A stretch of DNA of 64,000 nt from positions 7,874,001 through 7,938,000 of the forward strand of contig JARFIW010000139.1 of NCBI GenBank assembly GCA_036346225.1, given 5' to 3'. How positions within the stretch are numbered: position 1 is the first letter of the stretch; each line of letters starts with the position of its first letter. The notes beneath the pieces are model-generated. The model was not told the DNA's origin. It searched no databases and worked only from the letters and a program-made list of their open reading frames with translations. Shown here one piece after another: positions 1-11,349 of this stretch. Origin of the DNA: Platerodrilus igneus (Eukaryota; Arthropoda; Insecta; Coleoptera; Lycidae). The position numbers and the translations under genes were made by a program.

Positions 1-1745
1 ATCGGACAAAACAGAAACACAGAGATACAAAGCCATAAAATGGGAAATTATTCGCAAATGCAGGAAAGCTAAAGAACAATTGATTGATGAAAAGTGCAAA
101 GAAGTACAAACTAAGATGGAAATAGGAAAGACAGACGGAGCATACAAATTAATTAGAATGAATTTTAGGGATATAAAACCATATAGCAAAAATATAAGGG
201 ACGCGGGAGGAAACGTCATTATAGAAAATGTAAAGAAATTGATTATATGACAAGAATATATAGGGAAATTATATACAGGATAGAAATTAACAGCATTAGA
301 ACAAGAATCAGACATTGAAAATGATGACTTGGGATATGCTATACTTAGAAATTGGCATTAAAGAGTCTGAAAAATGGTAAGGCGCCAGGTACAGATAAGT
401 TGCAAGCAGAAACTCTAAAAACCGCTGGACAAGCAGTAATAGAACGCCTCTTATAACTTGTAAGCTATATGTATGAGACAGGCGAAGTACCAAAAATTTC
501 AAACGTAACATAATAGTCGCTATACCAAAAAGGAGAGGCGCGGATAGATGTGAAAATTTTCAAACAATAGGCTTGACAGCACACGTGTATAAATTTAACT
601 AGAATTGTACAAAGACAAATGGAAAAACCAGCTGAAGAAATACTAGGAGAAGATCAATTTACGTTTAGGCGAAACAGGGGAACACCGGAGGCTATTTTAG
701 CCCTGAGGGTGATAATGGAGAAAACAATAGAAAAAAGGGAAAGCGTGTATATTTGTAGATCTGAAAAAAGCATTTGACAATGTAGAATGGAAAAAAATGT
801 TCGAAGTACTCAAAAAGATTGGAATGAGTTTTAAGGATAGACAGATAGTACATAGCTTATACAAAAAGCAAACAGCGGTAATAGAATTAGATCAGGAATG
901 TAAAGCAGTAAATATTAAGAAATTGGTGAGACTAGGATGTACCGTATCCCCATTAATTTTTACCTTGTACATCAAAGAGGCAATGAATACTATCAAATGC
1001 ATTTGGAATTATTATGCAAGGACGACATGTTGATATGCCTAGATTTTCAGATGATATAGCATTTTTTGCCTCTAGCAAAGAAGAGTTAGAAACTGCTCTT
1101 AATGAAATGGAAACAGTTCTAATAGAGAGATGCGGTATGAAAATTAACAAAAATAAAACTAATGAACCAATATGCAAAAGAGGGGGAAATAAATCAAAAA
1201 CCAGAATACAAATAGGTATCGAGAACTTACAAGAGGTTAAGGATTTCTGCTACCTAGGAAGCCAAATAACGCAAGAAGAGAAAAGCGCAAAAGATATAAA
1301 ACAAAGATTAGCACAAGGTCGTGCTACATTTAACAAGATGAAACAACTACTATGTTCAAAGACAACAAACATAGAAACAAGGAAAGGATTGCTTAAAATA
1401 TGTGTGTGAAGCACAGTACTGTCTGGCTGTGAAACCTGGACAGAGAAAAAGCGGACAGGAAAAAGATCTTTGAAATGTGGTGCTACATACGTATGATAAA
1501 GATCATGGACAGACAAAGTTAAGAACAAAGAGGTACTAGAAATGGTAGGGGAAGAAAGAAATTTATGGAAAACGGTAAAAAATAGGAGAAATAGGATGAT
1601 AGGCCATATACTTACGCATGAGGTAATAGTGCGGGGTATATTAGAAGTAGAGATGGAAAAAAATAAAGGTAGATCTAGACCTAGGTTAGACTATTGCGCA
1701 CAGATAAAGATGTACGATGTGAGTATTTCAGGGAAATGTGTAAGC
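1..1745 (+). pseudogene. LINE copy 1, reverse transcriptase and C-terminus
   Basis: Remnant of the pol protein of an APE-type non-LTR retrotransposon, an RT that copies element RNA at a nicked target. The pre-RT part (about 1-480) is full of stops. The RT core is readable from about 797 to 1409 in two overlapping frames: 'FEVLKKIGMSFKDR', then 'RLGCTVSPLIFTLYI'. The catalytic box, normally FADD, reads FSDD near 1040-1055. The C-terminal region (about 1490-1700) has the family's 'IGHIL' and glycine/arginine-rich 'GRSRPRLDY'. Several frameshifts and a changed catalytic box make it inactive. The same family recurs on the minus strand at 1990-2362, 3107-4378, 44290-44675 and 55480-60345. I read it as RTE-like, but the clade is not settled. 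Confidence 0.85.
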
Positions 1746-1989
1746 CTGTGAAAAGGGTCAAATGGTCAAATTGCTGAAACCCCACATCAAACTGTAACTC
1801 TTACTTTACCCAAAGTTTCGGTTAACTTATAGAAGTCAAATGTATTCCATATTCTACCAATACGCAACTAGAATTCGGAAGGAAAAGTGTAGCATTTTAA
1901 GTTGATTCGACTAGAGTCATAATCATTAGATCTTCAGTCCTCGAACTGGTTAGACGCGTATCATCATTGTTTCGTATTCTGAACTAACC

Positions 1990-2362
1990 TACAAATTACC
2001 CTGAAATTTGCACAGACTGCATCTATCACTATCTGATCTAGGTCTACATCTACCTCTTTTTCCTATCTCTGCTTGTAAAATTTCCAATACTATTCCTCAA
2101 AAATGCCTTAGAACGTATTCTGTCCTTCTATTTCTCCTATTTCTTTCCACAGATATCCTTGTTCCCCTACTATTTCTATAACCTATTTGTTATTAACTTT
2201 GTCTGTCCATCCTCGTCCATCTGAAGCACAGCATTTCAAAAGGCTGCTACCGTTTTTCTATCTGCTTTTCAGACTGCCCGTATTTCATAGGCATACTGTG
2301 CTGTGCTCCACACATATGCTTTCAACAATTTTCTTCTTGTTCTATGTTTGTTGTCTTTCGTC
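1990..2362 (-). pseudogene. LINE copy 2, C-terminal fragment
   Basis: Minus-strand piece covering only the last part of the same LINE pol protein as at 1-1745. The reverse complement gives the conserved run from 'TTNIETRK'-type sequence through the 'WTDKV' region to the 'GRPRLDY' region, with stops. It lies tail to tail with copy 1, so the two form an imperfect inverted repeat around 1750-1990. That spacer holds no recognisable feature. Confidence 0.75.
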
Positions 2363-2461
2363 ATAGGCGCTGTTCTATCTTGCTAGGTGTAGTTGGGTCC
2401 CCTTCTATTGTTTTACAATTATATACCCTATTTCTACGACATTCAGTGGTTGTGAAGGGGG

Positions 2462-2758
2462 AGGCGGCTCCGTGGCGTAGTGGTATGTGTGCGACTACTA
2501 CGCCCAAGGTCCCGGGTTCGAATCTCGACCGGTCCGCTTGAAAAATGTTAGGCGAGCATTTTTCACAAAAATACACCCTCGTTCGGATGAGAGGTAAAAT
2601 GGAGGTCCCGTGTGTGAGTGTTGTCACGCACGTTAAAGATCCCTACCTTGCTTGGAACAGCAAGGGTTCGGCAAAATTCCAAATTTTCTAGGTAACAAAA
2701 AACTCGCTTACTGGCCAATGTAGTACCTTAGGGTGGAGCATTGGAAAATTACATGTAA
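2462..2758 (+). mobile_element. tRNA-derived SINE, copy 1
   Basis: Non-coding retroposon with an internal RNA polymerase III promoter. Box A (TGGCGTAGTGG) is at 2473-2483 and box B (GGTTCGAATC) at 2515-2524, spaced as in a tRNA. A tRNA-unrelated body of about 200 bp follows. It is flanked by a perfect 14-bp TSD, GGTTGTGAAGGGGG, at 2448-2461 and 2759-2772, so it is a complete insertion. It landed in LINE 3'-UTR-like sequence; the same site without a SINE is visible near 3081-3115. It would depend on a LINE for movement. A second copy is at 53052-55470. Confidence 0.88.
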
Positions 2759-3104
2759 GGTTGTGAAGGGGGGTAAGCAGCCTGTGACTGCCAAGTTTCT
2801 CCAGCACTTAAACATTTACCGATTTAATATTTTTTCCAGTATATCTTTTCGCAGAGTCAACATTAGTTGCAGATACTTCAAAACCAACACCTGTAGTTGT
2901 TTATAATAATAATCAGATTTATCTACGCTTAGTTTTTCGTCATTAGGTTTTCCGTCTCAAAACAGGTTGGACAAGTACCTGCACTTATTTATATTCTGAG
3001 CTAACCTACGCAGTGTCCTGAAATTCTCACACAGCATATATACAGCCCGGTTCCTCTTCTATTGTTTTCTAATTTTATGCCCTATTTCACCGATATTCTG
3101 TGAA
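2759..3104 (-). repeat. LINE 3' UTR fragment
   Basis: Non-coding sequence matching the LINE 3' UTR blocks at 3107-3330 and 55480-55690. Shared landmarks are 'taagcagcctgtg', 'acatttaccga' and a 'tataataataatcag' stretch. It is followed by a block ('cctgcacttatttatattctgagc') that recurs at about 52915-53035. No coding potential. Confidence 0.6.
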
Positions 3105-3106
3105 GG

Positions 3107-4378
3107 GGGTTAAGCAGCCTGTGGCTCCAAGATCTTCCAACACTTAGACATTTGCCGAAATAATAGTTTTCCAGTAAATCCTTTCACACAATTAACATTA
3201 TTCGACAATATTGCCCAACCAATACTTGTAGTTGCTTATAATAATCATCATGTATAGGTACAGTTACTTTCTTCGTCATTAATTTAACCATCTTGTAACT
3301 GGTTGGATGCGTACCTCCATTGATTTCTATTCTGAGCTAGCCTACACATTTCCCTGATACTCCTACAGCCTACATCTTTCACTATATGTGTGCAGTAGTC
3401 TATAGGTCTACCTCTTCTTCTCTTTTTCCTATCTCTGCTTCTAATATATTCTGCACTATTCCCTCAAGCCGTAGTATGTGGCTTATCATCCTATCTCTCC
3501 TATTTTTCCGTTTTCCACATATCTTTTTCTTCCCCTACCATTTTTAGTACCTCTATGTTTTTAACTTACTCTGTCCATGATATCTTCACCATACGTCTGT
3601 AGCACCACATTTAAAGGCTTCTACCTTCTTCCTGTCCGCTTCTCCTACTGTCCAGGCGTCACAGCCGTACAGTGTTGTGCTCCACACATATGTTTTAAGC
3701 AATCTTTTCCTTGTTTCTATGTTTGTTGTCATTGAACACAGTAGTTGCTTTTTCTTGTTAAATGTTGGACGACCTTGTACTAATCTTTGTTTAATATTTT
3801 TTGTGCTTTCCCATCTTGCGTTATTTGACTTTCTAGGTAGCAGAAATCTTTAACCCTTTGTAAGTTCGTGTTACATATTTGTATCTTTGTTTTTGATTTA
3901 TTTTCTCCTCCTTTGCATACTAATACTTTAGTTTTAATTTTCATACCGTATCTCTCTGTTAGAACAGTTTCCATTTTATTAAGAGCAGCTTCTAACTCTT
4001 CCTTGCTAGATGCTACTACCACTATATCATCTGCAAATCTAAGGATATCAATTTTTTGTCCCTGTCTAGTAATTCCAAATGTCTTTCTGCATTTGACAGT
4101 ATTCATTGCCTCTTCAATGTACAAGTTAGAAATTAATGGGATAGGGCACATCCCTGTCTCGCCCCTTTTCTAATGTTTACTTCTCTACGTTCCTGCTCTA
4201 ATTCTATTTCTGCTGTTTGCTTTTTGTATAAGCTATGTACTATTCGTCTATCCCTATAATTCATCTTAATCTTTTTGAGTGTTTTTTCAGCCCGTTCTTC
4301 CATTTGTTTTTGTACAATTCTAGTTTATATTTTTGACACGTGTGCTGTCAGATTTATTGTTCAAAAATTTTCACATCT
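3107..4378 (-). pseudogene. LINE copy 3, RT core to 3' UTR, cut by a Helitron-like insertion
   Basis: Minus-strand LINE of the same family. 3107-3330 is 3' UTR, 3330-3780 is the C-terminal region and 3780-4151 is the RT core. The catalytic FADD box is intact ('RFADDIVVVASS', residues about 41-52 of that frame). Upstream RT sequence continues to about 4378 and then stops abruptly at 'cacatctat', where a Helitron-like 3' block begins. The other half of this copy was not found beyond the Helitron-like element (19.27 kb), so the locus was further rearranged or truncated. Several frameshifts. Confidence 0.85.
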
Positions 4379-5060
4379 ATCAATTGTAGGCGTGATAAAG
4401 CTGCGAGCCTGAAACAAACAGTATAAAAAATTATTTCCAGTAGAGACGGACTTCTAATCATTGATAGAAGTTCGTCTGTACGTCTATTTTATGTTAGATC
4501 GGTGGTCGTTTTGACGCTCAAAAAAAAGAGAGCTGAAGTCAGCATTGTGAATGCTGAATGCATGTGTTGCACAATCAACTACAGCTTAAAATGAGACACT
4601 AGCGTCCAATTAGCAATACCAGTATGGGCTATTATCTCGCTTAACAAACATAGGTAGTTACCACAGATATAACATTACGTGTAAACACAATTACGTGCAA
4701 CATTACGTGTAAACGCAGCTTTATCAAGCCTACAATTGACTGGTTATTCAATCAACGTTTTCCAAGTGGCAATTTTCCATCGTCAATGGGTAGCGGTTCT
4801 GGCGACAGATTGGTGCAATGGTGTCACGGAGCACCTGGTTTTGTACCCTTGTGTACTCTTCATCGGCCAAGTCACACAACATTAACTATAATAATAAAGA
4901 AATCGCAGTAAGGAACCCTAGACTTGGCACGACTTTGTCTAGATTTCATTACTTTTTAGAGATAAACAAGCAGTTCCATTAAGACTTGGCTAGTTTTTTA
5001 CAGAATGTTTTTGGTGGGATTTCACTTCTTTTTGTAGAAACGTGGGCATATTGATTTATT
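4379..5060 (-). mobile_element. Helitron-like 3' terminal block with hairpin
   Basis: Non-coding block between the helicase stop and the LINE junction at 4378. The outer 360 bp are bounded by inverted copies of 'ttgtaggcttgataaagct' (4383-4401 with one change, and about 4719-4737). Within it is a 12-bp hairpin, stem 4444-4455 and 4466-4477 with a 10-nt loop. The same block follows the second helicase copy near 51000-51660. Helitrons typically carry a 3' hairpin, but I do not see a clean CTRR end, so a Helentron-like type or a nested MITE is possible. Confidence 0.55.
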
Positions 5061-5063
5061 TTA

Positions 5064-5828
5064 TTAGATTTTCTTATTTGACACATTTTTTTTCTTTTTG
5101 AGAGTAGTTTTTTTATTATTACAAATCTTTCTTTTCTTTTTTTCCGGTTCTGATTCTTGTACAGTAGCAACAGTTTTTCGTCTTGCCCATTCGCGTTCAT
5201 TATTTATTCTTTTAGACGGTTTAATTTCTGAAAGATCGTCGCGGTATTTACGCCTAAGCCGGTTGTATTCGGTGATCGCTGAAGCTTGAGCTTTTATACT
5301 CTTGAAGTCAACATTTATGAAGTGCACCCCATGAAGATTGGTTACTCGTGAAAGCGCCACGTAGGCTTGGCCACAAGAAAATATGGAGGTGCCAATGTCC
5401 ATGAGGGCATTTTTTAGACTTAGACCTTGGCTTTTGTGAATTGTTAGGGCATACGCCACACAGATTGGGAAATGTTCTCTGTACACGTATGCCCGGGGTA
5501 TGATCTCAAATTTTGACTTAATAGGCAATAATTCGTGAATCAAATTATTAGCGAATTTTACTACCAATTGTTTAGGCTTTGTTTGGTCTTCCGGGTCGCA
5601 CCTCACTTTTTGTACAACGCCTATCGACCCATTCACTAAACCTAAACTAACATCAATGTTTCTCCTAAGCATTACTTTAGCTCCCTCTTTAATGATTATA
5701 GTTTCTTCCAGTCCAGCAGTCATGGACGCATCATAGTAGTGTATTATGGGCGTAATCAGCACCACATTTCCACCAGCATCCACATTTCCACACACATCTG
5801 GACCAAAAAGTTTTCTTCGACTAACCAT
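5064..5828 (-). pseudogene. PIF1-like helicase C-terminal half (Helitron type), fused to Polinton TIR
   Basis: The C-terminal part of a superfamily 1B helicase, the enzyme that unwinds DNA during rolling-circle transposition. Motifs V and VI are clear: 'TIHKSQGLSL' and 'AYVALSRVTNLHG'. The 'EYNRLRRKYR' stretch after them is typical of Helitron helicases, and a Lys-rich tail follows. The Walker A half is missing: a Polinton inserted at 5735 separates this half from 17671-17945. The reading frame stays open into the TIR, so an ATG at 5828 and about 31 TIR codons ('MVSRRKLFGPDV...') are joined in frame to the helicase. True helicase sequence ends at 5734. A second copy is at 49379-50435. Confidence 0.85.
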
Positions 5829-6372
5829 TTTTCATCTTTCGAGATAAATATATCTTAAATTTTTTATCTTTCGAGATAAATGAGCATCCACATTTCCTCC
5901 CACGAGATAAACCTATTTTTAAGATTTTTACCGCTAACATTCTGGACCAAAAGTTTTCTTCGACTAGCCATTTTTTATCTTTCGAGATAAACCTACCTTG
6001 TTTGGTATCAATTAATATTAGATTTTCTCAGGTACCCGAATCTTTAAGAATTTTTAGATTGCATCACCCCAAGGGAGCTACCCCATTTTAAGATTTTTAC
6101 CTATAGCGACTTTTGAGCGTTCTTATAAATTTTCTTAGTCATGCAATACATCTTGTTAGCTTAGAATTTTATTGCAGAATCTGTAAACAGATTTAAAATC
6201 GGACTACTCCTTACAAAGTTACACTTTAAGCTCTCAAACCTCTAAATTTCGCCTTTGCTTTATAAGCAAAACTAACAAATAGTTTTCCTCGTCTAGCCAA
6301 TGCATCTTTCGAGATAAACCTACCTTGTTTGGTATCAATTAATATTAGATTTTCTCAGTTACCCGAATCTTT
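5735..6372 (+). repeat. Polinton 1 left TIR
   Basis: Near-identical inverse of 17032-17670; the match ends near 6372. It contains repeated modules: 'ctttcgagataaa' occurs several times, and a block with 'ggtatcaattaatattagatttt' occurs twice, near 6006-6032 and 6330-6356. The TIR therefore itself holds tandem units of about 325 bp. Confidence 0.9.
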
Positions 6373-7600
6373 TTATTTCTAATTTTCAGATCTCGCGGCT
6401 AGCTCTTTTTCAACGTCTTAAAACCGGTTGTAGAAATTGTTTTGTGAACCTTAGAATTTTGGTGTTGAAAATAAAAAACTAAACAAAAATAAAATTTTTG
6501 TTAGCCCCATGCACCTTTCCATTAACTATTGTTTTTAAATAATATTAAAAAACCAGTTCCGGATCTAAATTTTTCAAGGATCTCCATTAACTTCAACTCT
6601 TACCTTTTGGAATTAACCAGAAATTGTTGTTTAAAATTAAAAACAAAATTTTTAAAATTTATGTAAAATAAAGGCAAATAAATTATTCCCTAAGTTTTTT
6701 TAATAATATAACAAACTTTAAATTAATTTATTTAACTAAGTTACTTTAAAAAAAATTACCGCATCCAAAAATTCCAATGCATGCTTAACAATAATGTAGA
6801 AATGGCAAGGTCGACTTTTATGTCCAATGTAATGTGTTTTAAAAAAGAAAGCGCATTTTGCTGGTATGAAATCTATGGAATTTCTCCTGTAATGAAAGAA
6901 AATGAAAGGAAAATGCGTGCTACAACTTTCGCTAGATACCAGCCATGTATTTAATTAGAAATTTTGTGTATGACATCATTAACTACCTAAATTCCAGAAT
7001 TAACAAAAATGTAATAAACCAGATTAAGTACTGTTCAATAATAATCAGAGTGAAAGTAAATGGGTCTTATTACCTAAATTACCTTACGTGATGCGGTAGA
7101 AGCATTATAACGCAAATTCGGAAACTTCAATGTAGTATTAATAAAATTTCCAACCAAAAATATTCTAGATTTCTTAACGAACATTTGAATGCTGTTTTAT
7201 AATTTCTTTTCTTGGACTTTCTATTAATTATGTTGAGAATATGTTTCAATGACGCGCATTTCAAATCGAGATATAATTGTTTGTAGATTACCAATAACAC
7301 GAGGCGCTGAAAAGTGCGTATTTACGGAAAATACAAACCTCATTTAGTAGTATAATTAACGGAGCTTAACAGTGGACGATGTTACCCACGACATTAAATG
7401 GCGTGCTTGAATATTTTCTTTGAAACAATCGAAGATTGCCGAAGACACTCGAAGAGTGCACAAACGGTCACTAAACCACAATTAATAATCGCCTTTATAG
7501 GTTTAACATTTTTACCATTACCAATGACTTTAATTTCTTATTGGAGAGAATCCTTATTCTCCACGCACTGTTGCGTAGCTGGATGCCCACCCCTTTTGGG
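6373..7600. other. Polinton 1 internal, AT-rich, no clear gene
   Basis: AT-rich sequence between the left TIR and the polymerase remnant. Short frames exist on both strands (for example plus strand 7398-7625), but they look like read-through of degraded minus-strand sequence. Nothing is assignable. Confidence 0.5.
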
Positions 7601-7609
7601 AATATATGC

Positions 7610-7805
7610 TCGTTATAGGTTGTAAGACCCTCGGTTTTACTTAACTACACTTTGGAGATCCCTTTAATCTTTTTAATCGTGTCCTTCTCGCGCACAATAC
7701 AGTAGGACTTAGCCTTACTACCTACAATTCTAACACCAAGTCACCGTAAAACTCGTCTTTAAATTTCCCCACAACTTTTTGTTAACATGCGGTATATTGT
7801 GTTTA
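7610..7805 (-). pseudogene. Polinton DNA polymerase B, C-terminal remnant
   Basis: Protein-primed family B polymerases copy Polinton DNA. The reverse complement gives 'VVGKFKDEFYGDLV' followed, after a small break, by 'KAKSYCIVREKDTIKKIKG'. This pattern of KDE, then a short strand, then K(I/V)KG is what I know from the C-terminal end of Polinton polymerases. The catalytic domains are gone. The remnant faces the nearby TIR, as does the polymerase end at 30423-30686 in element 2. The following sequence (7540-7620) is shared with 62335-62445. The assignment rests on motif resemblance only. Confidence 0.5.
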
Positions 7806-8289
7806 TTATTTCCGCGTACACCACTTTAAACCTAAAAATAAAAACAGGATAGTTTAATACGTCTATTAATAATTTATGGTAATGTTGGCGATACAAATAT
7901 GTAAAAACAAACTTTATCAAAAATATGTTTTAATAGAATACATACATGTATTGATAACATCTATAAACCGCTGTGGTAACCAGAGTCTGGCGAATCTGGG
8001 ATAGCCAAATCTCTAAACATTTGCGCAAGCGATTGCCTTGCAGTTGCATCTTTTAAGTACTGAATGGGAAACATTTAATAAGTTCCAACACTGTCAAGTA
8101 ATTTAAATTGCTGCAATCATTAGACAGAGAAATACTGGCACCTCTCTCCCTCTAATAACGTTTGAACCCTTTCTTCCTCCGTCGTATTTCCACATACTTT
8201 TTATATCACCAACAAATTTTCGTAAAATTCTGGAAAGTTTCTACACCTTAACTCGCCATTTTAAAACAGATCAATTCTCGCAAATTTAA

Positions 8290-8776
8290 TAGCTTGATGC
8301 ACTCGTACGCAGGTAGCACAATAACATTCCCATCTTTCGTAATCTCCATATTATATAAATTCTCTTTTCAAAATTGTTCAAAACCATATACTTCTATTAA
8401 AGGCTGTGCTCAGCTGCAATTTGAAATCTTGATCCAATTGTATCTCAACAACATCGTTTCCAGTAGTCAGACCATTTAATCGTACTTGTTTTGAGTCTTG
8501 AGCAAATTGGTGAATTTGAAATTCCACTTGAAAAGTACACAATTTCTTCCAATCGAAGTAAGAGAATGTTATCGTAGAATCAGCACACATACCACTACAG
8601 CAAATCACTTGGATGGCAGGTTGAAGACCACCATATAAATCAAAACCAACTTCTAATATATGGTGGTGATAATTTGGAGAAATTCGCCTAACCTATGGTT
8701 GACTTACCAACTAGTTGGTTGATATTTAATTGTGGTACTCCACATCACTTGTAACGTCAACACAAGAAAAATCCAT
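8290..8776 (-). pseudogene. Polinton small gene, unknown, broken
   Basis: A start at 8776 lies about 48 nt downstream of a TATA/initiator promoter and begins 'MDFSCVDVTSDVEYH'. After stops and shifts the frame resumes at about 8660-8378 ('GFDLYGGLQPAIQVICC', 'FDWKKLCTFQVEF'). No family recognised. The first 30 or so codons and the promoter are shared with element 2 near 28790-28900, where the protein then diverges. Not a coincidental ORF, because both leader and start are conserved between elements. Confidence 0.45.
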
Positions 8777-8818
8777 CTTTTATTTATAATTTTAATCAAA
8801 CTCGACGATACTTTGACG

Positions 8819-8852
8819 ACTAATGCACTGGAACATGGCTCTCGCCTTTTAT
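8819..8852 (-). promoter_or_regulatory. Polinton promoter: TATA box plus initiator
   Basis: On the minus strand ATAAAAG (8852-8846) is followed by a CATTAGT initiator-like site (8825-8819), with about 28 bp between the first TATA base and the predicted +1 A. The same arrangement is conserved in element 2 at 28725-28760. Confidence 0.5.
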
Positions 8853-9119
8853 GCCGATGGTCGAGCGTGCGCAGCTCATATTATATTAGTTGGCGTTATA
8901 TGCAAGTCTTGACTGGAAAAGTGACGTCTATAATTGTTTTATAGTGGGTTTTACCTGTATGTATTTAACCACCAACGCCATTTTAGAATTATTAAACAAA
9001 ATTACTCTTAGCAGTATTTTAATATACCATCGTGTAAGATTTCAATTATTATTATGTTTTTCCTCAGGTTTCAAATCCCTCGGAATTTTTCCAAATCGAA
9101 TGACACCTTACTGATTTGC

Positions 9120-9817
9120 AGAATAACCTTTTGCAAGCACCATATAATTCATCTTTAATCTATTTCTAAACCGTATCGCTCTGTCTTTTGAGATAAACCC
9201 TGGTGTTCCCACAATCGACTTTTTCCACCCCAAAACGTTGACACTGATGTTGTTTAATTCCTCGAACCGGGTATATCCTTTATGGATATCGGAACTATCC
9301 TGTCAAATTGAGAATGGTGCTGTAATGGGGGTACTACCGACCCTTTGCGGATTGTGAGCACTGAGTGAGCGCAGCTATCACGCACCAGGAAAACATGCGT
9401 TGTCGTCATTTTGTATATTAATAACACTCTGGTGTTTCAACCCATTTGGGGATGATGTATGAGGAAGCAAAGGGTTGTACTTGTTTAATTAATCTCCAAT
9501 ACAACGCCTGTTTCAGAGTCCATCCTAAAATTTAAAAATTAGAAAAAATAAATTATTGTGAAACTAACCAGAATCTCGTTCTTGGAACTCCTCTGACTTA
9601 GCTGACATCCTCTCCACAAATTGTAGATCTCCCTAGGTTACTGGAGGGGTGAGCACAACATTTCAGTGTTGAAAGATTTAACATCCTCACCTGTCCATCT
9701 TAATGTAGCCACTAATTAGGTAGTTTACTTTTAAATTAGGAGAAACCCAGCGTCGTTTAACCTTGGTAACATTTCATACCAGTCTATTCACGTCGGTGAA
9801 AATCAATTAACTTTTGC
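9120..9817. other. Polinton 1 internal, no gene recognised
   Basis: No convincing coding frame on either strand. It contains a TIR-like 'cttttgagataaaccc' at about 9186-9201. Confidence 0.4.
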
Positions 9818-10174
9818 TTGCGCTACATCTATAATTATCGGATGTATCAACCGAGAAAAAAGGGGGTAAATATTTATACATATTTTCAAATTGTAAATTG
9901 GAATAGTCTGCATTTGCATTTGATAAGTAAAATGAATAAAAATCGGGAAAATTATTCCTTAGATGCTATAAAAATTTTTAGAAAAGTTGTCAAGGAGATG
10001 AAAACAAGTTTATCAAACAATTCAACTAGCCAACATTTGAATGGTATGTCTAATGAATCTCTGGTAAATACTAAAATAAAGATAAACCTACACATGATAA
10101 TGTTGATGCGAAAGAAGAACAAACTCCCAACGTTTCTGACAGAAAAAGAAAAAAAGAATAAAGGATTTAAATAA
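9818..10174 (+). CDS. Hypothetical Lys-rich protein in Polinton 1
   Basis: Open frame of 118 codons. An internal Met at about 9932 ('MNKNRENYSLDAIKIFRKVV') is a more natural start than the first ATG. The end is strongly basic ('KEKKNKGFK'). An overlapping frame gives an alternative basic tail ('SDRKRKK') that could be a nuclear localisation signal, so a frameshift is likely. It lies on the strand opposite the ATPase. No family recognised. Confidence 0.35.
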   Translation: MRYIYNYRMYQPRKKGVNIYTYFQIVNWNSLHLHLISKMNKNRENYSLDAIKIFRKVVKEMKTSLSNNSTSQHLNGMSNESLVNTKIKINLHMIMLMRKKNKLPTFLTEKEKKNKGFK

Positions 10175-10325
10175 AGGACGAAATAAACAAAGGATGGATT
10201 ACTGGTTCAGAAGCATCCGAAATCTACAATGTTCCCAACTATACGAAACTCAGATCAAACGAAAATCGTGTGCAAAATTTGGATATTTACTACACATTTG
10301 CCAATTAAAGGAGGAAAAAGTGACT

Positions 10326-10328
<3 letters not shown>

Positions 10329-10358
<30 letters not shown>
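10329..10358. repeat. (GT)n microsatellite
   Basis: Pure alternating GT run of about 15 units, inside Polinton 1. Confidence 0.95.
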
Positions 10359-10359
<1 letters not shown>

Positions 10360-10779
10360 GTTTTAATGAATAAAAATATATTTTTGTAAACATGTTAAGT
10401 ATTTAATTGTAATATAAATATTGTTTCAAACGTTTTGGTTTTATTTAATATAATTATTGTTAGGATACAATTACTCGGAAGCAGTAGCAGAATTTTGGTT
10501 TATGTAATATCATAAAGTTGAAAAAACAAAAAACTAAAAGGTATGTTTGAAACACGTAGTTGTAGTCATTTCTATTAAAATTAAATGTAGCGCTCTTTGT
10601 TATAATTCTTTTCATAATTACTTAGATATCCATTTCAGTTACGTGGACATTTGAAAAATTAAACAATACCAATGTATGCTTTATATTTTAAAACATAAAC
10701 AAGCTAATATATACAAAAATAATTTCTAAATCACATCATTCATTTCTTATGATAACAGTTGTGGTGGTTAAATTTTATT

Positions 10780-10965
10780 TTAAAACTTACAATTTAGTAT
10801 ATATTCCATTTGAATATCTGCCAACAGTTTTATAAACCCCATCTCCTCGATTATTTCCATAAAATCATCCAGATCCTCGGGAATGATAACACTGCAGTAC
10901 AGTGCTGTATTGCTTCCTCGTATGACTGACACATGACATTTTCTCCATCTATCAGCGTTGCCCAC
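10780..10965 (-). CDS. Hypothetical short protein in Polinton 1
   Basis: Open frame of 61 codons with an acidic middle ('PEDLDDFMEIIEEMGF'). The frame is also open upstream of the first ATG, so this may be the end of a longer broken gene reaching about 11020. Same strand as the ATPase. Function unknown. Confidence 0.35.
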   Translation of the reverse strand: MGNADRWRKCHVSVIRGSNTALYCSVIIPEDLDDFMEIIEEMGFIKLLADIQMEYILNCKF

Positions 10966-11349
10966 ATTCTGCTTTTTACTCGTAGAGCATTGCGAAATCT
11001 TCGAATAACCTCTCCAAAGTTTTATACATATTTATTATATTGTCTCTTTAAACCGTACAATCAACAAATAATAACTTCTACGCGAACAGTCCTTTTATAT
11101 GAGCTACTCCTATTCGGATATGTACCGATTGCACCCGATTTGTGTGCACAAAGCAACCGGTATGGAATGTATTCTATGAACAAAATCATTACATTTCTTA
11201 AGAAAAATGCTAAGGACTTTAAAAATAATTATAACTCTTGTTAGACCTCTAGTCTCTAGATAAACGTTATTATTTTGGTTGTGTCACTGTTTTCTAAATC
11301 AATTTCCTACATACTTTTCCTAAACTATGCGTATCAATTGACGGTTATA

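Noticed and set aside
2471..2545. A genuine tRNA gene
   Set aside because: Box A and box B fit, but the acceptor and anticodon stems do not pair and a SINE body with a TSD follows.
3868..4173. Plus-strand 101-codon hydrophobic ORF
   Set aside because: Antisense shadow of the LINE RT on the minus strand; the same kind of shadow recurs at 56259-56441 and 57182-57490.
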